DNA of 64,000 bases, taken from assembly GCA_016788885.1 (NCBI GenBank), contig JAEURX010000038.1:90799-154798 (forward strand), in the 5' to 3' direction. A program made the position numbers and the translations under genes. The DNA comes from Nitrospira sp. GTDB taxonomy: Bacteria; Nitrospirota; Nitrospiria; Nitrospirales; Nitrospiraceae. Every line of letters starts with the position of its first letter. Within the stretch, counting starts at the first letter, position 1. The notes beneath the pieces are model-generated. The model had not been told where the DNA came from and searched no databases. It saw nothing but the letters and a program-made list of their open reading frames with translations. Positions 20,899-30,050 of the stretch are shown piece after piece.

Positions 20899-20980
20899 TC
20901 TTGGCAAATTCTTCGATACAGTCACCTGAAATCAACAGCAAAAGTACCCTCATCATACTGATATTACAAGGCAAAGTGAA

Positions 20981-20996
20981 TGGCTCAAACTTTGCT
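20981..20996 (+). promoter_or_regulatory. Candidate sigma-54 promoter of the polysaccharide deacetylase gene
   Basis: TGGC (20981-20984), seven bases, then TTGCT (20992-20996) match the -24/-12 consensus, with exactly ten bases between the invariant GG and GC. The element lies in the only gap before the deacetylase gene, with a leader of roughly 125 bases. Exosortase-type exopolysaccharide genes are often RpoN-dependent, which supports the call. A chance match remains possible. Confidence 0.5.
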
Positions 20997-21098
20997 TTAC
21001 TTCGTCGCGCGCTCATAGTATACAAAGCACGTCGAAAAGGGCAGCCGCTGTGGATTTCCCTCCACTGTCAACACAATCACCCTCGCCCCTTCCGGCTT

Positions 21099-21116
21099 TG
21101 TAGGCAAAACCCTACA
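21099..21116. promoter_or_regulatory. Inverted repeat in the leader just before the deacetylase start
   Basis: TGTAGG (21099-21104) and CCTACA (21111-21116) flank a six-base A-rich loop and end 16 bases before the TTG start codon. It could be an operator or a hairpin that controls ribosome access. Confidence 0.4.
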
Positions 21117-21132
21117 CATAAGGAACGCGACA

Positions 21133-22026
21133 TTGCATTGCCTCACATTCGATATTGAAGAACATTTTCAGGTTTCGCGATTTGATTCCCCGATCCGTCG
21201 TCGGCACTGGGGAGCATTTGAAAGCCGAGTGACGGCCAACACCTGCAAGGTCTTGGAGCTGCTTGCCAGACATCAAACCAGAGCGACGTTCTTCGTACTC
21301 GGTTGGGTAGCGGAGCGGCACCCCGGCCTCATCAAGCAAATTGCCGAGTGTGGTCATGAAATCGCGTCCCACGGGTATGGGCATGAATTGGTCACCGCCC
21401 AAACACCGGAACTATTTCGAGCCGACGTCAGGAAGTCCAAGCAGCTCCTTGAAGATCTGACAGGATCGCCGATTCTAGGGTACCGTGCTCCTGGCTTCAC
21501 GATCACTCGAGAAACGCTTTGGGCGCTTCCGATTCTTGCGGAAGAAGGGTACACGTACGACTCCAGCCTTGTTCCCATCCGGCACGAGCACTGTGGACTC
21601 CCTGGATCCGACCCCTGGCACCATTTGAAGCAGACTTCGTCCGGCCCCATTTGGGAAGTGCCTCCCTCCACCGTCAATCTTGGAGGAGTTCGTATTCCCA
21701 TCGCGGGGGGAAGCTACTTCCGGCTGCTCCCCTTTGCGGCGCTCTGCGGGCAGATGCGCCGCATCGAAGCCAAAGGCCGCCCGTTGGTGATGTATTTCCA
21801 TCCGTGGGAGCTTGACCCTCAGCAGCCTCGAATGGAAGGACCATTTTTCTCACAACTCGCGCACTACCTGAACCTGGACAAGATGGAATCGCGGATTACC
21901 ACCCTCCTCACGAGCTTCCGGTTTGGTCCTATTTCCGAACAGATTGACCTCTCCCCGATTCTCCCCCTCGAGCCAACAGCCTTTCCGGCCGTCCCCCCGG
22001 CGGAGATCGCTCAGGACGTGGCTTGA
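21133..22026 (+). CDS. XrtA-system-type polysaccharide deacetylase (DUF3473-like C-terminus)
   Basis: The 297-residue protein starts with TTG, with AAGGA eight bases upstream. It has a polysaccharide deacetylase (NodB-like) fold: LTFDIEEHF carries the catalytic Asp, SHGYGHE the metal-site His pair, and YRAPGFTI the Arg motif. The C-terminal part resembles the DUF3473 extension (GGSYFRLLP, VMYFHPWELDP). Such proteins accompany exosortase/PEP-CTERM exopolysaccharide loci and probably de-N-acetylate the polymer. No exosortase or PEP-CTERM gene lies in this window, so this copy is detached from its usual locus. There is no signal peptide. A sigma-54-like promoter lies upstream. Confidence 0.88.
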   Translation: MHCLTFDIEEHFQVSRFDSPIRRRHWGAFESRVTANTCKVLELLARHQTRATFFVLGWVAERHPGLIKQIAECGHEIASHGYGHELVTAQTPELFRADVRKSKQLLEDLTGSPILGYRAPGFTITRETLWALPILAEEGYTYDSSLVPIRHEHCGLPGSDPWHHLKQTSSGPIWEVPPSTVNLGGVRIPIAGGSYFRLLPFAALCGQMRRIEAKGRPLVMYFHPWELDPQQPRMEGPFFSQLAHYLNLDKMESRITTLLTSFRFGPISEQIDLSPILPLEPTAFPAVPPAEIAQDVA

Positions 22027-22169
22027 CCCTGCTCCCCGGCAAGCCTGCGCCTCCATCGTTCACGAAATATGGTACGCCATATCGGCAACACGTTGAGCCG
22101 AACGAGTATGCGTGTAGTGACTGGACGATTTTAGTACGGTAGGATCGACGCGGGAGGTGAGGGGGGCAC

Positions 22170-22748
22170 ATGATGGAAACGCAACGGACTATTCTTCAAC
22201 GGCACCTGTTGCTCATGGCCGGTCTGGCCTTCGTATCCACGGCGCTACTTCTCTTCCCTTCGCCGAGTCTGAGCCAGACGCTCGAGGACACCGTGCAGTT
22301 CATCAGCGACATGGCGAATACGCACGGCTTTGTCCGCAGTCTCAGTTGTCGGAATCCCAAAGCAGGGAAACCGACGAAAATCACTGAGATATACAGCGTA
22401 ATTCCCACTGGCACAAGACTCGGTACCGTCGAACTGAATCATGGGCATGATGAGGTCAACACCGGCTTCACCCATTTCGATCTGCACGATATCCAAACGA
22501 TCGAGTATCAAGGTCAGGACACGCGGGACAACAATCTGGTCCTCTACGGCGTACGGCTCGCCTGCACGAGTACCGGCCCCTGCATCATGAAAGCCACCTT
22601 TTGCACTGGCGCCGTGGCTTCGCTTGAGGCGCAATTCGCGGAAGATACATTGCTGTTCCGTTCTGCGTCCCATGCGGAACGCATGACCAAAGCACTCTCC
22701 CACCTTCTCAGTCTGGTGCGAGCACAACAGCAGAATCAACCATTCTAA
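22170..22748 (+). CDS. Secreted protein of unknown function
   Basis: I do not recognise the family. The 192-residue protein has a signal peptide (HLLLMAGLAFVSTALLLF, then a cleavage-like SLSQT), so it is probably periplasmic. The mature part has about four Cys (SLSCRN, RLACTST, PCIMKATFCTG) that could form disulphides. It has alternating hydrophobic and polar segments typical of a beta-rich fold and a helical C-terminus. The ribosome-binding region is very purine-rich (GGAGGTGAGGGGGG); ATGs at 22170 and 22173 are both possible. It is convergent with the cyclophilin gene across a hairpin. Confidence 0.7.
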   Translation: MMETQRTILQRHLLLMAGLAFVSTALLLFPSPSLSQTLEDTVQFISDMANTHGFVRSLSCRNPKAGKPTKITEIYSVIPTGTRLGTVELNHGHDEVNTGFTHFDLHDIQTIEYQGQDTRDNNLVLYGVRLACTSTGPCIMKATFCTGAVASLEAQFAEDTLLFRSASHAERMTKALSHLLSLVRAQQQNQPF

Positions 22749-22766
22749 ATTGATTGTCGATGAGTC

Positions 22767-22797
22767 CGAGTCGGCCGATCCTCACACGATCGACTCG
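22767..22797. terminator. Bulged hairpin between convergent genes
   Basis: CGAGTC and GATC (22767-22772, 22777-22780) pair with GATCGACTCG (22788-22797) across a seven-base loop, with GGCC bulged out. It lies in the 67-base gap between two convergent stop codons, as expected for a bidirectional terminator, but it lacks strong T-runs. Confidence 0.4.
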
Positions 22798-22815
22798 AAC
22801 TGTTGCCCCACCACT

Positions 22816-23469
22816 TCATTCGAGAAGCGTCACCGTCATCTCAACCCGATCAATCGGATTGTCACAGGGTCCTTTGTCTGCAGGACTCGGTGCTCCGGCC
22901 TGACACATAACTCTGGGCAAGGCCACGATTTTGTCGGCCACGCCGATACCTTTGACGACTTCTCCGAAAATCGTATATTTCCGGTCTAAAAATCGTGAGT
23001 CTTCCACGACGATAAAGAATTGTGATCCCGCACTATCCGGGTCTTGCGCGCGTGCCATCGACACCACACCTCGTTTGTGCGGCAGATCGCTGAACTCGGC
23101 TTTGACGTTCTGCCCAGGACCGCCTTGACCATAGGCCCCCTTTTTCAGGGAATCCTTGGTGTTCGGATCTCCCCCCTGAATCATGAACCCCGGGATCACA
23201 CGGTGAAAAATCGTACCGTTGTAGAATCCGGTTTTGGCCAACTTGATGAAGTTGTCAACATGCTTCGGCGCCACATCGGGCAGGAACTTGATCTCAATGT
23301 CTCCAAACTTGGTCTTGATCACCGCACGCATGTTACCCGCATTTGTGACTTCGCCACCCGATGACGGGGCAGGGTCGGCGGCCCAACCGTTCCCCCCTAG
23401 GCCGACTGCCAGCACCACACCGAACATTCCCGCAAGTCTCAACCGGTTGCACCATTGTCCTCGTGCCAT
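22816..23469 (-). CDS. Periplasmic cyclophilin-type peptidyl-prolyl isomerase
   Basis: The 217-residue protein has a signal peptide (LAGMFGVVLAVGLGGNGWA) followed by a cyclophilin domain with FHRVIPGFMIQGGD, GSQFFIV and YTIFGEV. It catalyses cis-trans isomerisation of X-Pro bonds during folding of exported proteins. The start at 23469 is chosen because GGAGG lies four bases upstream; 23472 and 23484 are in frame. A late insertion with two Cys (RVMCQAGAPSPADKGPCDNP) is unusual and could be disulphide-bonded in the periplasm. It lies downstream of rnc on the same strand. Confidence 0.93.
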   Translation of the reverse strand: MARGQWCNRLRLAGMFGVVLAVGLGGNGWAADPAPSSGGEVTNAGNMRAVIKTKFGDIEIKFLPDVAPKHVDNFIKLAKTGFYNGTIFHRVIPGFMIQGGDPNTKDSLKKGAYGQGGPGQNVKAEFSDLPHKRGVVSMARAQDPDSAGSQFFIVVEDSRFLDRKYTIFGEVVKGIGVADKIVALPRVMCQAGAPSPADKGPCDNPIDRVEMTVTLLE

Positions 23470-23503
23470 CATGCCTCCTTTCAACCATCCACGGCCGGCC
23501 GTG

Positions 23504-24211
23504 CTAGGCCGTTAACTGTGCCAGCGCTTCCTTCGCGGCCATCTGTTCTGCCTCTTTTTTGCTATGCCCACAGCCAATTCCCCGCATCACGCCCAAAATC
23601 GTCAGCTCAACTTCAAACACCTTTTCGTGGTCCGGCCCCGATTCCCGCACCGTCGCGTACTGCGGCAGACTATCGAAGCGCTTTTGACACAACTCCTGCA
23701 GCTGCGTTTTGTAATCGTCCATCCCCGGGCGAGCCCGTTCCGCACGCGCTGCCAGCAACTCTTCTTCCAACACCCGCAAGGTGAAGGCTCGGCTCGCCTC
23801 GAGCCCCCCGTCGAGATAGACGGCCGCGATCAATGCTTCGAGCGCATCGGCCAACAAGGAATGTTTTTCTCGTCCCTTCGACAGCTCTTCGCCTTTTCCC
23901 AAGCGCAAGAGTCGGCCCAGCTTCATGCGTCTGGCGGCCTTAGCCAGCGAAGCCTCACTGACGAGATGCGCTTTCAGCTTGGAAAGCCCCCCTTCATTGC
24001 TCCCCGGGAATTCCGTCGCGAGATATTCGCTCATGACCAGAGATAGGACGGCATCCCCGAGAAACTCGAGACGCTCGTTCTGGGTGCGCTCTTTAGTGCG
24101 CCGCTCGTTGGAATACGATTTGTGGGTCAGGGCTTCTTCCAAGAGCCGCGGCTGATGGAAATGGTAGCCCAACAGGCGCTGGACCGCCTCAATTGACGTT
24201 GCGGGCGTCAT
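23504..24211 (-). CDS. rnc: Ribonuclease III
   Basis: RNase III cleaves double-stranded RNA in rRNA and mRNA processing. The 235-residue protein has the catalytic signature NERLEFLGDAVLSLVMSEYL, a second acidic cluster around DALEALIAAVYLDGG, and a C-terminal double-stranded-RNA-binding domain (YKTQLQELCQKRF to GCGHSKKEAEQMAAKEAL). It lies 26 bases after fabF, the classic fab-rnc arrangement. Confidence 0.97.
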   Translation of the reverse strand: MTPATSIEAVQRLLGYHFHQPRLLEEALTHKSYSNERRTKERTQNERLEFLGDAVLSLVMSEYLATEFPGSNEGGLSKLKAHLVSEASLAKAARRMKLGRLLRLGKGEELSKGREKHSLLADALEALIAAVYLDGGLEASRAFTLRVLEEELLAARAERARPGMDDYKTQLQELCQKRFDSLPQYATVRESGPDHEKVFEVELTILGVMRGIGCGHSKKEAEQMAAKEALAQLTA

Positions 24212-24237
24212 ACCACCTGGCTCACACCCTGGAAGGA

Positions 24238-25488
24238 TTACTGATCACACCTGCGAAAGATCAGGCAGGCATTGACCCCGCCGAAACCGAACGAATTCGA
24301 AAGGGCCACCTGGACCTGAGCTGGACGAGCCTGATTGGGCACGTAATCAAGATCGCAGGCGGGATCAGGATGATCAAGGTTGATGGTCGGAGGCAGGATG
24401 CCATGGTGCAATGCAAGAATGCTGAACACAGCCTCAATTCCGCCGGCGGCACCGAGTAAATGCCCGGTCATGGACTTCGTCGAACTGACGGGAATACGGT
24501 AGGCCTGCTCCCCAAACACATGCTTAATGGCCTTCGTCTCAATGGCATCTGCCATCGTCGATGTGCCATGGGCATTAATGTACCCAATGTCCGTCTTCGC
24601 GACGCCGGCATTCTTGAGCGCCATGTCCATACAGCGCACCGCGCCTTCGCCTTCTTCTGGCGGCGCGGTGATATGGTACGCATCACTGTTCATCGCATAG
24701 CCGATCAGCTCAGCATATATGCGTGCGCCGCGGGCACGGGCGTGCTCCAATTCTTCGAGGACCACCACCCCAGCCCCTTCGCCCAAGACAAACCCGTCAC
24801 GATCCTTGTCGAACGGCCGGCTGGCCTTGGTTGGCTCACTGTTTCTGAAGGAGAGCGCTTTGGCCGAGGCAAACCCCGCGACACCCAGTGGGGTGATCGC
24901 CGCTTCCGCGCCACCGGCGATCATGACATCCGCGTCGTTCCGCTGAATGAGCCGATACGCATCGCCGATACAGTGATTGCCCGTCGCACAGGCCGTCACT
25001 GCGCAGGAGTTCGGTCCCTTTGCCCCAACCCGAATCGCCACTTGCCCTGAGGCCAGGTTGATGATCGTCATCGGAATGAAGAACGGAGAAACTCGGCCAG
25101 GCCCCTTCTCCTTCAGGACATCATGATAGTGTTCGATCGATCCCAGTCCGCCGATACCCGATCCGATGTACACACCGACTCTCGTGGCCTCTTCGGGCGC
25201 CACTTTGAGGTTCGCATCATCCACCGCAAGCTGGCTGGCGCCAACCGCATAGTGGATGAAGGTGTCCATCTTCTTGATTTCTTTTTTCTCGATGAACTGA
25301 GCCGGATCGAAGTCTTTGACTTCTCCCGCAATCTGCGCATCGTAACCGGTCGGATCGAATCGCGTGATGCGGCCGATACCCGACTCCCCGGCGCACAGCG
25401 CCTTCCAAGTCTTGTCTACCCCGGTGCCCAACGGGGTCACCAGTCCAAGGCCGGTTATCACGACACGTCTGACGGGTCGATCCTGCAT
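24238..25488 (-). CDS. fabF: Beta-ketoacyl-ACP synthase II
   Basis: FabF elongates acyl-ACP by condensation with malonyl-ACP. The 416-residue protein starts with [15 protein letters not shown]. It has the active-site Cys in [13 protein letters not shown], the catalytic His motifs [14 protein letters not shown] and [12 protein letters not shown], and the C-terminal [12 protein letters not shown]. It follows acpP by 12 bases in the fatty-acid synthesis run. Confidence 0.98.
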   Translation of the reverse strand: MQDRPVRRVVITGLGLVTPLGTGVDKTWKALCAGESGIGRITRFDPTGYDAQIAGEVKDFDPAQFIEKKEIKKMDTFIHYAVGASQLAVDDANLKVAPEEATRVGVYIGSGIGGLGSIEHYHDVLKEKGPGRVSPFFIPMTIINLASGQVAIRVGAKGPNSCAVTACATGNHCIGDAYRLIQRNDADVMIAGGAEAAITPLGVAGFASAKALSFRNSEPTKASRPFDKDRDGFVLGEGAGVVVLEELEHARARGARIYAELIGYAMNSDAYHITAPPEEGEGAVRCMDMALKNAGVAKTDIGYINAHGTSTMADAIETKAIKHVFGEQAYRIPVSSTKSMTGHLLGAAGGIEAVFSILALHHGILPPTINLDHPDPACDLDYVPNQARPAQVQVALSNSFGFGGVNACLIFRRCDQ

Positions 25489-25500
25489 AGGTAGCGTCCG

Positions 25501-25734
25501 TTAGGCCTTCTCTTTAATGTAATCCAACGCCTTGCCGACCGTGAGAATTTTTTCCGCATCCTCATCGGGGATCTCAATTTCAAATTCTTCCTCAAGCGCC
25601 ATCACCAACTCAACGGTGTCGAGTGAATCCGCACCCAAGTCTTCGACGAAGTGTGCCTCAGGAGTCACCTCTTCTTCTTCGACCCCTAACTGTTCCGCAA
25701 TAATTTTCTTCACCCGTTCATCTACTGTTGCCAT
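25501..25734 (-). CDS. acpP: Acyl carrier protein
   Basis: This 77-residue acidic protein carries the phosphopantetheine attachment Ser in [20 protein letters not shown]. It holds the growing acyl chain as a thioester. The ATG at 25734 gives the usual length and N-terminus ([17 protein letters not shown]) and follows a strong GGAGG; upstream in-frame codons to 25827 are non-coding. It lies between fabG and fabF. Confidence 0.98.
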   Translation of the reverse strand: MATVDERVKKIIAEQLGVEEEEVTPEAHFVEDLGADSLDTVELVMALEEEFEIEIPDEDAEKILTVGKALDYIKEKA

Positions 25735-25834
25735 GGACTTGCCCACCTCCTTCCCCAATCGTACTTTGCTGCCACAATCTCCGCCGGGACATCCGAACCG
25801 GCCACAGCCGATCCGGCGACCCGACACGCCTACC

Positions 25835-26578
25835 TTATACCATGAGCATGCCGCCGTTCACGTGCAACACCTGTCCCGTGATGTACGACGCGGCATCAGA
25901 CACCAAAAACCGCACTGCCGCAGCAATGTCGGAGGGAAGCCCCAAGCGTCCCAATGGAATCTGCTTCTGCAAGGCATCCTTGACCTCCGGCGGTAACCCC
26001 TGGGTCATCGCCGTATCGATAAAGCCCGGCGCCACCGCATTGACCGTCACCGCACGGCTCGCATACTCGCGCGCCACGGTTTTGGTAAACCCCATCACCG
26101 CTGCCTTGGAGGCCGAGTAATTAGCCTGACCGACATTTCCCATCGCCCCCACAATCGAGGCGATGTTGACGATCCGCCCATATCGCTGCTTCGTCATTGG
26201 AAGGAGCACGGCCTTCGTGCAATGAAAGGTCCCGTTCAAGTTGACTTGAAGGACAAGATTCCAGTCCTCCTCCTTCATACGCAGCAACAATCCGTCCCGC
26301 GTGATACCGGCATTGTTCACCAGAATGTCGATCCGCCCCCACTCTTGCATCACCTGATCGGCCATGGCCTTGGCATCATTCCAATCGGCCACGTTGACCT
26401 TCACACTCAATGTCCGCCTTCCCAATTTTTGAATCGCCGCCACAGCATCCTGTGAACGAGCGGGATCGAGGTCCGCCACCACAATGTCGGCACCATCTTC
26501 CGCCAAGCCCTCCGCGATGGCGCGTCCAATCCCCTGAGCCCCACCGGTGACGATTGCTACTTTTCCCTGTAATGACAT
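25835..26578 (-). CDS. fabG: 3-oxoacyl-ACP reductase
   Basis: FabG is the NADPH-dependent reductase of the elongation cycle. The 247-residue short-chain dehydrogenase has [20 protein letters not shown], the [14 protein letters not shown] segment, a catalytic Ser in VNIASIVGA, and the [11 protein letters not shown]yr/Lys pair. The C-terminus [15 protein letters not shown] is typical. It is flanked by fabD and acpP. Confidence 0.98.
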   Translation of the reverse strand: MSLQGKVAIVTGGAQGIGRAIAEGLAEDGADIVVADLDPARSQDAVAAIQKLGRRTLSVKVNVADWNDAKAMADQVMQEWGRIDILVNNAGITRDGLLLRMKEEDWNLVLQVNLNGTFHCTKAVLLPMTKQRYGRIVNIASIVGAMGNVGQANYSASKAAVMGFTKTVAREYASRAVTVNAVAPGFIDTAMTQGLPPEVKDALQKQIPLGRLGLPSDIAAAVRFLVSDAASYITGQVLHVNGGMLMV

Positions 26579-26606
26579 CAGCCTGTTCTCCGCAGCCTCT
26601 CCCGAA

Positions 26607-27560
26607 CTACCCTTGCCCCTTCACACCTAAGGTCACCAGCGTGGCATCCAACGACTTCGGATCGTGGACATTCGCTGTCACCGCACCCGGAAGGATCCGC
26701 TTCACCAATCCGGTGAGGACAGTCCCCGGTCCGATTTCTACGAAGGTCGTGACCCCCAGCTGGGCCATCTTCTGCACCGATTCTTCCCATCGAACGGACG
26801 ACGGCAGTTGTCGAACCAAGGACGCCCGGATCTCATCGGCCCGTTGCAATGCTACCGCCTCGGCATTATTCACCAAGGGCACGTGCAAGTCATGCCAGGA
26901 CACCCCAGCGAATTCCGAGGCCAACCGGTCCGCCGCCTTCTGCATGAGCGGCGTATGCACCGGCACACTGACTGGGAGCGGGATCGCTTTTTTGCATCCC
27001 TTGGTCTTGGCGATCTCAATAGTCCGTTCGACGGCAGCCTTCTCCCCGGCAATCACGACCTGTCCGGGAGAATTGAAATTCGCAGCGGCAACCACTCCAG
27101 CCGGAGCGGCTTCCTGGCATGCAGCCTTGACGACCTCTGCAGACAAACCCAGCAAGGCTGCCACCAACCCCGTACCCGGCGGCACGGCCTCGGACATGTA
27201 CCGGCCCCGTTTCTGGACCAGGGCGACCGCATCACGGAACGAGACCCCGCCCGCGGCATACAAGGCCGAATACTCGCCCAGGCTATGCCCGGCGACCGCC
27301 ACTGGTTGTATACCTGCTGGTTCAAGGGCTTTCAGTGCTGCCGCACTACTCACTAACAGCGCCGGCTGGGTGTGTTCCGTCAGGTTCAACCGTTCAGCCG
27401 GCCCCTCGAAACAGAGTTGCGCAATGTCGTACCCCAGGATGGAGGAGGCATCGTCATAGAGGGCCTTCACGGTCGGGAACGCGTCATAGAATCCGCGTCC
27501 CATGCCCACCGACTGCGACCCCTGTCCGGGAAACAAAAATCCGATTCCTGAAGCTGTCAT
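26607..27560 (-). CDS. fabD: Malonyl-CoA:ACP transacylase
   Basis: FabD moves malonyl from CoA to ACP. The 317-residue protein begins GIGFLFPGQGSQSVGMG, has the nucleophile Ser in VAGHSLGEYSALYAAG, and later VPVHTPLM with the catalytic His. The frame is open to 27659. The ATG at 27560 gives the standard N-terminus, while 27587 is an alternative; neither has a strong ribosome-binding site. Confidence 0.96.
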   Translation of the reverse strand: MTASGIGFLFPGQGSQSVGMGRGFYDAFPTVKALYDDASSILGYDIAQLCFEGPAERLNLTEHTQPALLVSSAAALKALEPAGIQPVAVAGHSLGEYSALYAAGGVSFRDAVALVQKRGRYMSEAVPPGTGLVAALLGLSAEVVKAACQEAAPAGVVAAANFNSPGQVVIAGEKAAVERTIEIAKTKGCKKAIPLPVSVPVHTPLMQKAADRLASEFAGVSWHDLHVPLVNNAEAVALQRADEIRASLVRQLPSSVRWEESVQKMAQLGVTTFVEIGPGTVLTGLVKRILPGAVTANVHDPKSLDATLVTLGVKGQG

Positions 27561-27669
27561 AGCCGCGTAAGGTATCGTAGAAACCATGCTCAATGTCAAC
27601 GGGAAAAAGCTGGACGGGAGATGCCGGCTACACCCGCCGCGCCTGCCTCTCCTACCCACCCTATCGTCG

Positions 27670-28647
27670 CTACCAACGCACCAATGCCGAGGCCCAGGTG
27701 AGCCCCGCGCCGAATGCTCCGAACATCACCAACTGGCCATCCTTGACCCGCCCGTCACGCACGGCTTCGTCCAACGCGATGGGGATGGAGGCGGCAGACG
27801 TGTTGCCGTAACGATCCATGTTCAAGACCACTTTTTCGAGTGGCAGGCCCAGGCGATCGGCCACCGCCTTAATAATGCGCAGGTTGGCCTGATGAGGAAT
27901 ATACAGGTCCAGATCTTCCACTGAGAGATGGTGCGCCGCCAGGGTCTCTCGCGCCACATCCTCGAGCGTGCGCACCGCCACCTTGAAGGTTTCATTGCCC
28001 TTCATTTTGATGTACTGCGCCCGGTCGTTCATCATGGGTTCCGACGGTGGTATCCTGGTCCCACCACCCGGCACCACGATGAGATCGGAGAGGCTCCCAT
28101 CGGAATGCAAATGCGTGGAGAGGATCCCTCGATCACCGTCTGACGCACTCACCACGGCCGCACCGGCACCATCCCCGAATAAAATGCAGGTATTGCGGTC
28201 GGTCCAATCGGTGATCGTGGACATCACTTCCGACCCCACGACCAACACATGGCGCATTCCGGTCCGAACATACGCATCGGCCACACCCAGCGCATAAACG
28301 AACCCGCAGCAGGCCGCAGACAAGTCGCAAGCCGCCGCGCGGGTTGCGCCCAAGCGATGTTGGAGCAGACAGGCCGTCGAGGGCAACGGCATATCCCCGG
28401 TGCAGGTCGCCAGGAGGATCAGATCGAGATCACTGCCGGACAGGCCGGCAGCTTTCAAAGCACGCTCTGCGGCAATCAGTCCCAGATCCGAGCAGGCCTG
28501 CCCTTGAGCCGCAATGCGGCGCTCACGAATCCCTGTGCGCTCGCGAATCCACTCATCGGAGGTCGCAACCAACTGTTCCAGGTCGGCGTTGGTCATCACC
28601 CGTTCGGGAGCATACGAGCCGGTTCCGGTGATTCGCGCACGTCTCAC
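27670..28647 (-). CDS. fabH: Beta-ketoacyl-ACP synthase III
   Basis: FabH starts fatty-acid synthesis by condensing acetyl-CoA with malonyl-ACP. The 325-residue protein has the active-site Cys in DLSAACCGFVYALG, the IPHQANLRI His motif and the GNTSAASIPIALDEA Asn motif. N-terminal ITGTGSYAPERVMTN fits the family. Its start overlaps the plsX stop by four bases. Confidence 0.97.
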   Translation of the reverse strand: MRRARITGTGSYAPERVMTNADLEQLVATSDEWIRERTGIRERRIAAQGQACSDLGLIAAERALKAAGLSGSDLDLILLATCTGDMPLPSTACLLQHRLGATRAAACDLSAACCGFVYALGVADAYVRTGMRHVLVVGSEVMSTITDWTDRNTCILFGDGAGAAVVSASDGDRGILSTHLHSDGSLSDLIVVPGGGTRIPPSEPMMNDRAQYIKMKGNETFKVAVRTLEDVARETLAAHHLSVEDLDLYIPHQANLRIIKAVADRLGLPLEKVVLNMDRYGNTSAASIPIALDEAVRDGRVKDGQLVMFGAFGAGLTWASALVRW

Positions 28648-29675
28648 GCCTGCTTTCCTTCCGGCCGCTCATCCTGATGCCGCCGCAGACTCTCTTCAAT
28701 GTCACGCTGAATCAACTCGTCCAGGCGGGTTTCAGCCAGACCCTTCGCCCGGCGAATGGCATTCTTGATGGCCTTGGCAGATGAGCGACCGTGACAAATC
28801 ATCGTCGTCCCGTTGACGCCTAGCAGAGGCGCTCCGCCAAATTCGGCATAATCGATTTTTCGCTTCAGGTTCAGCAGCGGCTTGGCAATCAACGGATACG
28901 CCAACCGCCCAAGCCACGAACCCGAGAGTTCCTTCATCAGCAGCTTCTTAATGACATCTGCCACGCCTTCGGAAATCTTCAGAGCCACATTTCCGATAAA
29001 TCCGTCGCACACCACCACATCCGCGCTTCCGCTGTAGACGTCCCGCCCCTCGATGTTTCCAATAAAGTTCAGCGGGCTGGCCTTCAACAACTTGAACGCT
29101 TCCTTGGTGACCTCGTTCCCCTTGCTGTCTTCCTCGCCAATGCTCAAGAGTCCCACGCGAGGGTTGGGCTTGGCATAGGCATGCCGGGCAAATTCATTGC
29201 CCATCAAAGCGAATTGCTCCAGATGCTGCGCCGAACAATCGACATTGGCACCCACATCGAGCATCACCGCGCTCCCCGTCAACGTCGGTAACATCGTGGC
29301 AATCGCCGGTCGCTCGACGCCCTTGATCAACCCCAACACGAAAAACGCCGACACCATGCTGGCGCCCGTGTTGCCCGGGCTCACCACTGCATCGGCCTCC
29401 CCAGACTTGACCAACTCGGTCGCAACCCAGATGGAGGAGTCCCGCTTCTTTCGCGCCACGGCGGCCGGCGACTCGTGCATCTCGACCACTTGCGGCGCAT
29501 GGTGGATGGTGATCCGTTCGTCGTGACAGTTGAGTTTGCGGCATGCAGCGGTCAGCTCATCTTCTCTGCCGACCAGGATGATGCCGACACCCAGCTCCTG
29601 CGCGGCTTGCATCGCGCCTTCAATGACCGGGGCCGGTCCGTGGTCTCCGCCCATCGCATCGACGGCAATCTTCAT
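28644..29675 (-). CDS. plsX: Phosphate acyltransferase
   Basis: PlsX makes acyl-phosphate from acyl-ACP for phospholipid synthesis. The 343-residue protein has the N-terminal signature KIAVDAMGGDHGPAPVIEGA, then SPGNTGASMVSAFFVLG and DVGANVDCSAQHLEQFA. The ATG at 29675 gives the family N-terminus; an in-frame codon at 29693 adds six residues. It is coupled to fabH by a four-base overlap. Confidence 0.97.
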   Translation of the reverse strand: MKIAVDAMGGDHGPAPVIEGAMQAAQELGVGIILVGREDELTAACRKLNCHDERITIHHAPQVVEMHESPAAVARKKRDSSIWVATELVKSGEADAVVSPGNTGASMVSAFFVLGLIKGVERPAIATMLPTLTGSAVMLDVGANVDCSAQHLEQFALMGNEFARHAYAKPNPRVGLLSIGEEDSKGNEVTKEAFKLLKASPLNFIGNIEGRDVYSGSADVVVCDGFIGNVALKISEGVADVIKKLLMKELSGSWLGRLAYPLIAKPLLNLKRKIDYAEFGGAPLLGVNGTTMICHGRSSAKAIKNAIRRAKGLAETRLDELIQRDIEESLRRHQDERPEGKQA

Positions 29676-29826
29676 ATGCGGTGAACGGTCCACGGATAGA
29701 GAGGTGAAGAGTCGTGTAGAGACGCCCTGCCGGCCAGGCCCTGAACGGCCTCACGCATGACATGGCGTCGGATCGTGATCACGGTGGACGATTGTACCCG
29801 AATCACGTCAGGAAAATAAAACTCAG

Positions 29827-30012
29827 CTAGGATTCCTCGACGACGATCACGGCCTTGCCCTTATACGTACCGCAGTTCATACACGTATAATGCGGCAGTT
29901 TCAATTCGTGACACTGCGGGCACAGCGAAAACCCTGGAGGAACCAGCCTCATCTTGGCCGTTCTCCGCATATCCCGCCGAGATCGTGAATGTTTATGTTT
30001 TGGATTTGCCAT
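29827..30012 (-). CDS. rpmF: 50S ribosomal protein L32
   Basis: This 61-residue basic protein has the L32 N-terminus MANPKHKHSRSRRDMRR and a four-Cys zinc ribbon (LCPQCHELK and YTCMNCGTYKG). AAGGAG six bases upstream fixes the start at 30012. It sits between the DUF177 gene and plsX, the usual order. Confidence 0.97.
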   Translation of the reverse strand: MANPKHKHSRSRRDMRRTAKMRLVPPGFSLCPQCHELKLPHYTCMNCGTYKGKAVIVVEES

Positions 30013-30050
30013 GACGACTCCTTCAACGGGCACATGACCCGGTTAGCAAA

